Shown here: positions 1 through 3,253 of the stretch, one piece after another
How positions within the stretch are numbered: position 1 is the first letter of the stretch
Layout: each line of letters opens with the position of its first letter
NCBI GenBank assembly: GCA_947166955.1
Contig: CAMVGI010000118.1
Coordinates: 1 to 5,174 of the forward strand
DNA: 5,174 nucleotides
Direction of reading: 5' to 3'
DNA from: an uncultured Clostridia bacterium
Lineage (GTDB): Bacteria > Bacillota_A > Clostridia > Oscillospirales > Oscillospiraceae
Notes under the pieces: generated by a model
What the model saw: only the letters and a program-made list of their open reading frames with translations
Told to the model about the DNA's origin: nothing
The model's database searches: none
Position numbers and translations under genes: made by a program

Positions 1-39
1 CGTATTGCAAAAAGACGCATCAAAAAACAGGACAAATAG
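1..39 (+). CDS. C-terminal tail of an unidentified gene (partial)
   Basis: Reading from base 1, the frame gives a short basic tail (RIAKRRIKKQDK) ending in TAG at 37-39. The 5' part lies outside the window. The tail is too short to assign a family. Codon choice is ordinary and a possible next start (ATG at 42) follows two bases later, which is typical of operon packing. A rival reading exists: the frame beginning at base 3 is also open from the left edge through to the stop at 192-194, so the first 41 bases could instead belong to that longer protein. Only the sequence to the left can decide. Confidence 0.3.
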   Translation, partial: RIAKRRIKKQDK

Positions 40-41
40 CT

Positions 42-194
42 ATGATAACTCCTGTGGGCGAGAGCAGCGGGCTGGCGGTCGAAGTCGTTCGTTGCGACAA
101 CGTGAGCCGCGATTTTTACTATTCCTCGGCGCGGAACACCTATTACGATGACAACTATCGTCCCGTGACCGTCTCGTCGGGCGGCGGCTGCTGA
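42..194 (+). CDS. Small hypothetical protein ending in SGGGC (or C-terminal part of a longer one)
   Basis: An ATG at 42 opens a 50-codon frame ending at TGA 192-194. The product has a short hydrophobic segment (LAVEVV, residues 11-16), a tyrosine/asparagine-rich middle (FYYSSARNTYYDDNYR, residues 25-40) and a C-terminal tail SSGGGC. Upstream there is only a weak AGGAC ribosome site. The same frame stays open to the window edge, so this may be the end of a larger protein rather than a complete small one. Flexible Gly/Ser tails are common at the ends of phage-like and surface-associated proteins, but no family is recognised here. A terminator hairpin about 40 bases after the stop fits this being the last gene of a rightward unit. 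Confidence 0.38.
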   Translation: MITPVGESSGLAVEVVRCDNVSRDFYYSSARNTYYDDNYRPVTVSSGGGC

Positions 195-235
195 CGCGGC
201 GCGGCGGGACACCGACCACACTCGCATATTATATA

Positions 236-272
236 GCCCTTCGGTGTAAGATCACCGAGGGGCTGTTGTCTT
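236..272 (+). terminator. Intrinsic terminator of the leftmost rightward unit
   Basis: The arms GCCCTTCGGTG (236-246) and CACCGAGGGGC (253-263) form an 11-bp stem with one G-T wobble and a 6-base loop. Two further pairs are possible below it. It is followed by the T-rich but interrupted TGTTGTCTT. It lies 41 bases after the stop at 194 and probably ends that transcript. The imperfect T-tract makes it a moderate rather than a strong terminator. Confidence 0.6.
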
Positions 273-422
273 ATAGTATCCCAGCACCGCTGCGGTGAAC
301 CAAGGGCGCGTTGCGGCGTTTTCGGACTGGGTTTGCGTCAGCGCGGCAGGGAGCGCAGCATGGAAAAGGCTTATATCGGCTACCTCAAAACCCGCGACGC
401 CTCGACGTTTCAGGTCCACCAG
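273..422 (+). other. GC-rich stretch with no supported gene; one 26-codon ORF candidate
   Basis: The stretch between the two terminators is open in several frames on both strands, typical of GC-rich DNA with few stop codons. The only ORF with a plausible ribosome site is ATG 360 to TGA 438-440 (26 residues, beginning MEKAYIGYLKTRDAS), preceded by AGGGAG seven bases upstream. Its stop codon sits inside the left arm of the next terminator, which is unusual but possible. There is also a small CACCGC-T-GCGGTG palindrome at 285-297. No known family or RNA is recognised. The composition and the flanking hairpins would also fit a dispersed intergenic repeat. Confidence 0.25.
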
Positions 423-458
423 AAAAACACCGTGAAATGAAAATTTCACGGTGTTTTT
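423..458. terminator. Bidirectional intrinsic terminator (perfect 16-bp inverted repeat)
   Basis: The arms AAAAACACCGTGAAAT (423-438) and ATTTCACGGTGTTTTT (443-458) are exact reverse complements around a GAAA loop. In both directions an 11-bp stem is followed by five Ts, so it can end transcripts arriving from the left and also the leftward double-glycine peptide operon, whose last stop is at 534. It also marks a change from GC-rich to AT-richer sequence. Confidence 0.85.
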
Positions 459-533
459 GCAATTTTCTAAGCAGATTTCCTTTGACGAGGCCAACACTCT
501 TCCCGATTTCTCAGAAACGAGTGGTCCGCATCC

Positions 534-701
534 TTACCTTGGCCGGTCATTAAGATTATACGCAGTAAATTCCCCGCCTCCGGATACTTTGTCCAGTTCT
601 TCATCATCAAGGAGCATCCCTGCCTCTTTTATGGTATCCCTTGCTTCTTCCTTTGTCTTTGCATTTTCTACTTTTTCCTTCAGATCACCGATCAGTTTCA
701 T
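534..701 (-). CDS. Double-glycine leader peptide (RiPP/bacteriocin-type precursor-like)
   Basis: This is a 55-residue peptide from ATG 701 to TAA 534-536. Residues 1-29 are a charged amphipathic helix (MKLIGDLKEKVENAK onward). They are followed by an acidic LLDDEELDKVSGG motif (residues 30-42), the classic end of leader peptides cleaved after Gly-Gly by C39-type peptidase transporters. The remaining core is only 13 residues (GEFTAYNLNDRPR) and has no Cys, so lanthionine or disulfide chemistry is unlikely. A ribosome site GGAGGA (712-717 on this strand) lies 10 bases upstream. The start overlaps the stop of the preceding ORF by one base (TAATG), implying coupled translation. No maturation enzyme, immunity gene or exporter lies nearby. 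The leader assignment rests on motif and family knowledge; that the product is an antimicrobial or signal is inference. Confidence 0.75.
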   Translation of the reverse strand: MKLIGDLKEKVENAKTKEEARDTIKEAGMLLDDEELDKVSGGGEFTAYNLNDRPR

Positions 702-829
702 TATTTACCGTTCCTCCATATAAGCTGATAATGATTTTTTAATAGCACCGGGTACATTTCCGTAATGATCGCATCGATGAGGCAATTCTGAATCACTTCC
801 TGCTGAGCGATCCGGTCAGGAAGCTTCAA
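701..829 (-). CDS. Small hypothetical protein coupled to the double-glycine peptide
   Basis: This 42-codon frame runs from TTG 829 to TAA 701-703, and its stop overlaps the ATG of the peptide gene (TAATG). The product is mildly hydrophobic and probably helical in the middle (EVIQNCLIDAIITEMYPVLL, residues 11-30) and ends in a basic WRNGK. Codon use looks coding, and the overlap is the strongest argument that it is real. The start is a problem. GGAGAG precedes the TTG at a good distance, but those bases lie between the -10 box and the expected transcript start, so translation from the TTG would be nearly leaderless. GTG at residue 12 or ATG at residue 25 are alternatives. I do not recognise the family. 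It could be a coupling cistron, a small partner or immunity-like peptide, or a remnant. Confidence 0.42.
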   Translation of the reverse strand: MKLPDRIAQQEVIQNCLIDAIITEMYPVLLKNHYQLIWRNGK

Positions 830-840
830 TACCGCTCTCC

Positions 841-869
841 ATTATACGTAAGAAATCGAAAAATGGCAA
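841..869 (-). promoter_or_regulatory. Sigma-A promoter of the double-glycine peptide operon
   Basis: On the minus strand, the -35 TTGCCA (864-869) and a perfect -10 TATAAT (841-846) are separated by exactly 17 bases (847-863). Transcription would start near 834, giving a leader of about 130 nt before the peptide start codon. The promoter sits between the end of the upstream broken gene (stop at 888) and the small ORF, so the peptide unit does not depend on upstream transcription. Confidence 0.78.
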
Positions 870-887
870 CGGTATTTTCAAAAAATC

Positions 888-1174
888 TTATAAATTCAAT
901 TCCTTAAGCCGAGAATAATACATTTTCATTCTATTTTGAAACGATTCTTCACGATGACGGGAGTCGTGCATTTCCAGATAAACTGTAAGGTAGTCGCCAA
1001 ACTTGCCATTGTAAAGTTTATACACGCATTTTGGTTTAATTGAAACTGCAAAGTTGAAGGTCGTCATATCCTGCATGATTCCCTCAGGCATGGAAAAGAG
1101 AGAGTCATCTTTATACTCGGGCTTTGCTTTAGGAGCATAGGATATGACGTCGACTTTTCGAGCATTGATTAGGT
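888..1174 (-). pseudogene. 3' fragment of an unrecognised gene, cut by the IS1182 remnant
   Basis: The frame ends at TAA 888-890. About 94 residues before it look like genuine protein: a beta-type stretch (VDVISYAP), a polar segment (KPEYKDDSLFSMPEGIMQDM), further strands (FNFAVSIKP, VYKLYNGKFGDYLTVYLEMHD) and a C-terminal charged helix (residues REESFQNRMKMYYSRLKELN). The open frame continues to 1292, but beyond about 1174 it is only the antisense of the transposase start, so the natural N-terminus is missing. No start codon with a ribosome site is seen before the junction. The family is not recognised. The neighbouring strand, composition and order suggest it once belonged with the HNH gene on the other side of the insertion. 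Confidence 0.5.
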
Positions 1175-2137
1175 GTGAAACAACAACTTCAAACGCAAGA
1201 CCACTATACGACGTATGAGCGGGACGGTCAAGTGGTACTTGCGCTAAACAACGAAATAATTTTACCGGAGAACGCGCCCGTCCGGCTGACAAGCGCCCAG
1301 CTTGAGGAACTGGACTACAGGCAACTGTATCGCGCCTATTCGCCCAAAGAGCGGAAATCGGCAGCCGATCCGCGAGTGACGTTCAAGGTAATGGCTTATG
1401 GCTATCAGTGTGGGATCTATTCCAGCCGCGGATGGGAGGAAGCCTGCCGGTATCGGGTGGATTTCATGTGGCTGCTGGAGGGAGAACCTGTCCCCGACCA
1501 CGCCACTTTCGCGCGGTTTCGGAAACGCTGTGCCAAGGAGATCGAGGACCTGTTCTACCAGTATGCCCGCTTGCTGGAGGAACAGGGCGAGACCGACCAC
1601 GATATCGTCTTCATCGACGGCACGAAGCTGGAAAGCGCCGCCGGACGGTATACGTTTGTCTGGCGCAAGAGCGTGGAAAAGCAGCTTGCCAAGGTAAAGC
1701 AAAAGGCGCACGCCGCGGTCTCGGTAGGCTCTTTCAGTGAACTGGAAGCGTATCTCGCACGCTCAGCCGAGGGGATTGACTTCGTCCACGGCAGCGGCAA
1801 ACGCAAGAGCGCGGAACAAAAGGACTGGGAAAAGCTGGACGAGCTGCGCCGCCGCTGGGCGGAGTACGAGGAAAAGCTCGGCGTCATGGGCGAGAGGCGC
1901 AACAGCTATTCCAAGACGGACACGGACGCCACGTTCATGCGGATGAAGGAAGACCATATGCGCAACGGGCAGCTCAAGCCGGGCTACAACGCGCAGATCG
2001 CGGTGAACAGCGAATACATCACCGGCATCGACGTGTTCTCCGACCGTACGGATTTCGGCACGCTGGTCCCGTTCCTCAGAACGCTGCAACGGCAGCATGG
2101 GAAGAAATATGATTCCGTGACGGCAGACGCCGGCTAT
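1175..2137 (+). mobile_element. IS1182-family insertion sequence remnant, truncated at the 3' end and probably the 5' end
   Basis: This segment codes for about two thirds of an IS1182-type transposase and is clearly more GC-rich than the flanks. The right junction is sharp. After codon TAT 2135-2137 (VTADAGY, normally followed by acidic ESEE-like residues) the sequence switches to unrelated AT-richer DNA with leftward coding. On the left, transposase coding begins at the edge of the broken leftward gene, without the usual untranslated lead-in. No terminal inverted repeats or target duplications are visible at either end, so the element is a defective relic, and recombination or deletion rather than simple insertion made these joins. 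Confidence 0.82.
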
Positions 2138-2257
2138 AGATGGTTCTCTATTGTCGTTCATCTTCATCATGAGATGCCCGTCCATGTCAATGGCAGTTTA
2201 ATCAGACAGGGCGTGGATCAGGTTTCTGTCTTCGTAATCAAATATCAGCTTACCCAT
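2138..2257 (-). pseudogene. Broken small ORF (MGKLIFDYED...) with an in-frame stop and lost 3' end
   Basis: ATG 2257 lies 11 bases after the HNH stop and opens MGKLIFDYEDRNLIHALSD. A TAA at 2198-2200 follows, then the same frame continues protein-like (TAIDMDGHLMMKMNDNRE) until the IS1182 junction near 2138. The even composition on both sides of the stop, with repeated D/M/H residues, suggests one original protein carrying a nonsense mutation and then truncated by the rearrangement. The ribosome site is weak (AAGAAG). I have a vague family memory of small Clostridia proteins with this pattern but cannot name a function. Alternatively the 19-residue peptide is the real product. Confidence 0.5.
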
Positions 2258-2268
2258 CTGGTGTCTTC

Positions 2269-2610
2269 TTATCTCAACCTTACGATTTCATGCCAAGGTG
2301 TTCCCGCGATACGTTTCACCTGATACAGTGTATCGTCGATCCAGTAGGTGATTTTATCTGCGGCCATCTCGTTTGTTATGATGTTGGTGCAGATCAGATT
2401 ATTACTGGAATCAGTGCCTCCGCAGGCGAGAGGAAGTATGTGATGGACATTCCAACCACAATAGATTCGCTCTCCATTTCTGACGATATAGTAGTCAGAA
2501 TTGCCATAGGCAGCCCTGTACATCAGACCTCCGTCGAAGTCCTCTGCATAAGCCGAAAGCCCATAGTGCCGCATCCATAGCTGCATTGCGGTTCCTCTTG
2601 TAATTTTCAT
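2269..2610 (-). CDS. Small stand-alone HNH-type nuclease-like protein (HNN variant)
   Basis: The protein has 113 residues from ATG 2610, fixed by a strong ribosome site GAGGAGG (2619-2625, 8 bases upstream). The N-terminal 50 residues are a small mixed domain with aromatic residues (MQLWMRHYGLSAYAEDF, ending ERIYCGW). Residues 54-85 carry the beta-beta-alpha-metal signature: the His pair HHILP (56-57), a GGTDSSNNL loop with the structural Asn (71), and Asn80 at the place of the usual final His. That is an HNN version without the CxxC zinc pairs. The C-terminus (ITYWIDDTLYQVKRIAGT) looks like a beta strand pair. HNH folds nick or cut DNA or RNA in homing, phage packaging, restriction and toxin systems. 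With no partner domain here, the target is unknown. It is the first gene after a long structured leader and is followed by a broken ORF. Confidence 0.8.
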   Translation of the reverse strand: MKITRGTAMQLWMRHYGLSAYAEDFDGGLMYRAAYGNSDYYIVRNGERIYCGWNVHHILPLACGGTDSSNNLICTNIITNEMAADKITYWIDDTLYQVKRIAGTPWHEIVRLR

Positions 2611-2632
2611 TTGTTTCGCCTCCTCTCCGGAT

Positions 2633-2754
2633 CAAAATAAAAGCTCATACACAGTTGTGTGTATGGGCCCGAATGATCCAGATCGAGAGCTTTACACACA
2701 ACCTCACAAAAGGCAATCCATAAGAATTGTCTTGTTGTAAGTATGGTGTAAAGC
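2633..2754 (-). promoter_or_regulatory. Candidate attenuator: mutually exclusive hairpins before the HNH gene
   Basis: Read on the minus strand, the RNA can form a hairpin of CATACACA/TGTGTATG arms (2646-2653, 2658-2665) clamped by AAAGCTC (2687-2693 strand-complement) pairing with GAGCTTT (2640-2646), followed directly by TTTTATTTT (2634-2642): a terminator shape 8-25 bases before the HNH ribosome site. The upstream arm of the clamp overlaps a second perfect 9-bp stem (2689-2697 with 2746-2754). That stem is extended by ACAAC/GTTGT and an inner 8-bp stem (2711-2718 region with 2725-2732 region). The two folds cannot coexist, as in an antiterminator/terminator switch. The switch is inferred; the pairings are visible. 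Confidence 0.42.
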
Positions 2755-2950
2755 AAACCGGAGCGACGATTACCTACCGAGAGTTTCTCTCGTTTTTCTC
2801 AAGGACGTAACCAGAGTGTTTTTCCCTTGATAGTTCCGGGGCGTTACAAAATGCTATCGAAAGCACGGAAGACAAGTCTACCCAGGTCTCGTTTATCGGG
2901 TGTCACAGCTGGGGCTACTTTGCCTTTACCATTAGCGGCTTTCGATTTAC
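2755..2950 (-). ncRNA. Upstream part of the structured leader RNA of the HNH unit (family unknown)
   Basis: From the promoter at 2957-2985 a transcript starting near 2950 would run about 340 nt before the HNH start codon with no credible ORF. Its first domain is closed by a perfect 9-bp pair (ATCGAAAGC at 2856-2864 with GCTTTCGAT at 2938-2946, + strand). Inside are three small stems: AGAC/GTCT (2870-2879), CCCAG/CTGGG (2881-2913) and GGC/GCC (2913-2924). Further on are TCAAGG/CCTTGA (2799-2804 with 2825-2830) and a CGAGAG-TTT-CTCTCG hairpin (2778-2792). A nested multi-stem junction in a noncoding leader argues for a functional RNA. It does not match any riboswitch I can recall. An ncRNA next to an HNH ORF recalls HEARO/IsrB loci, but the protein is far too small for IsrB. 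Confidence 0.42.
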
Positions 2951-2956
2951 AAAATC

Positions 2957-2985
2957 ATTATATACAAGACATCTGACATAGTCAA
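2957..2985 (-). promoter_or_regulatory. Sigma-A promoter of the HNH unit
   Basis: On the minus strand, the -35 TTGACT (2980-2985) and a perfect -10 TATAAT (2957-2962) have a 17-base spacer (2963-2979). Transcription should begin near 2950, giving a leader of about 340 nt before the HNH start at 2610. It is the only strong leftward promoter between the terminator at 3014 and the HNH gene. Confidence 0.78.
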
Positions 2986-3013
2986 GGAACCAGTTCGTGC
3001 TCGCATGTAAAAT

Positions 3014-3046
3014 AGAGGACAGTTGATAGCTGTCCTCTGTTTTTTT
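3014..3046 (+). terminator. Strong intrinsic terminator at the right edge of the leftward island
   Basis: AGAGGACAG (3014-3022) and CTGTCCTCT (3030-3038) form a perfect 9-bp stem with a 7-base loop, followed by G and seven Ts (3040-3046). It is a textbook rightward terminator, yet no rightward gene lies immediately upstream: the preceding 870 bases code leftward. It may be a leftover of a displaced gene, or end an unseen rightward RNA. It also insulates the leftward promoter from the next rightward unit. Confidence 0.85.
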
Positions 3047-3073
3047 ACACAAATCCGGGCGTCAAGCCGGAGC

Positions 3074-3102
3074 TTGCAAAACCGCGAAAAATGGCGTATA
3101 AT
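3074..3102 (+). promoter_or_regulatory. Sigma-A promoter of the surface-protein gene
   Basis: The -35 TTGCAA (3074-3079, four of six consensus bases) and a perfect -10 TATAAT (3097-3102) have a 17-base spacer (3080-3096). Transcription should start near 3109, just before the first stem of the folded leader. The leader to the ATG at 3254 is therefore about 145 nt. Confidence 0.72.
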
Positions 3103-3116
3103 ATGTAGCAATCAAT

Positions 3117-3242
3117 CGGTGGAGAAGACTCATTGCGGCAAAGGGCGCCCTTTGCCGTCTTGCGGGCACCCGCAAGACGATGACCTCTCTCCAACCGCGA
3201 AACCGTAAACTATCGCCGCACGGACAGGCGGCGCGAAAGGAG
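3117..3242 (+). promoter_or_regulatory. Highly folded 5' leader of the surface-protein gene, with possible pseudoknot
   Basis: A closing stem CGGT-GGAGA (3117-3125) with TCTCC-A-ACCG (3188-3197) encloses TCAT/ATGA (3130-3133 with 3180-3183) and two adjacent perfect hairpins. One is GGCAAAGGGC with GCCCTTTGCC (3137-3156). The other is GTCTTGCGGG with CCCGCAAGAC (3157-3178). Downstream, CGCCGC (3214-3219) pairs with GCGGCG (3228-3233), and its loop ACGG (3220-3223) can pair with CCGT (3203-3206), an H-type pseudoknot ending three bases before the ribosome site AAGGAG (3237-3242). The site is 11 bases from the ATG, longer than usual. This geometry fits translational control. The ligand or protein is unknown, and I could not match it to c-di-GMP, cobalamin, THF or SAM riboswitch cores. 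Confidence 0.55.
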
Positions 3243-3253
3243 AAAGAGAATCT

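Larger units (their letters stand above)
1175..2323 (+). pseudogene. Truncated IS1182-family transposase fused to foreign sequence
   Basis: The frame runs from GTG 1175 to a stop after 382 codons, but only residues 1-321 are transposase. Residues about 20-115 form the N-terminal InsH-like domain (DUF772 type): PENAPVRL, DPRVTFKVMAYGYQCGIYSS, FMWLLEGEPVPDHATFARFR. The catalytic RNase H-like part has its first aspartate in FIDGTKLES (D148), the SKTDTDATFMRMKEDHMRNG segment, the GYNAQIAVN motif, and the second aspartate in VTADAGY (D318). The third catalytic residue and the C-terminus are lost. Family members are usually around 450-550 residues. Residues 322-382 are antisense of a leftward ORF and mean nothing. 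The GTG start has no convincing ribosome site and lies at the junction, so the native start may also be altered. The product cannot be active. The IS1182 assignment is from motif recognition, not a search. Confidence 0.85.

Noticed and set aside
252..497. Leftward 81-codon frame starting TTG-like near 497
   Set aside because: It reads through a perfect bidirectional terminator and has no ribosome site. It is kept only as part of the unassigned GC-rich stretch.
311..723. Two rightward frames (311-553 and 451-723)
   Set aside because: They run through the inverted repeat and are antisense to the double-glycine peptide, with no ribosome sites and Ser/Phe-rich composition.
888..1292. The full 134-codon leftward frame as one gene
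   Set aside because: Its first 40 residues are antisense of the transposase start, so only the part below about 1174 is natural sequence.
1262..2185. Leftward and alternate-frame ORFs inside the transposase region
   Set aside because: They are shadows of the transposase frame, which shows family motifs. One (to 2185) is a hybrid of the broken small ORF and transposase antisense.
2290..2580. Rightward 96-codon frame opposite the HNH gene
   Set aside because: The leftward frame has a strong ribosome site and the HNH signature; this one has neither.
2269..2950. HEARO/IsrB (OMEGA) locus
   Set aside because: RNA upstream of an HNH ORF matches the arrangement, but the protein is 113 residues with no RuvC segments, far short of IsrB, and I cannot identify the conserved RNA core.
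3023..3208. Rightward 61-codon frame before the surface protein
   Set aside because: It starts inside the terminator loop, crosses the promoter and the folded leader, and has no ribosome site.
3117..3242. Cyclic-di-GMP-I riboswitch
   Set aside because: It would make sense upstream of an adhesin, but the characteristic GCACAGGGCAAACC-like and GCAAAGCC-like core segments are absent.
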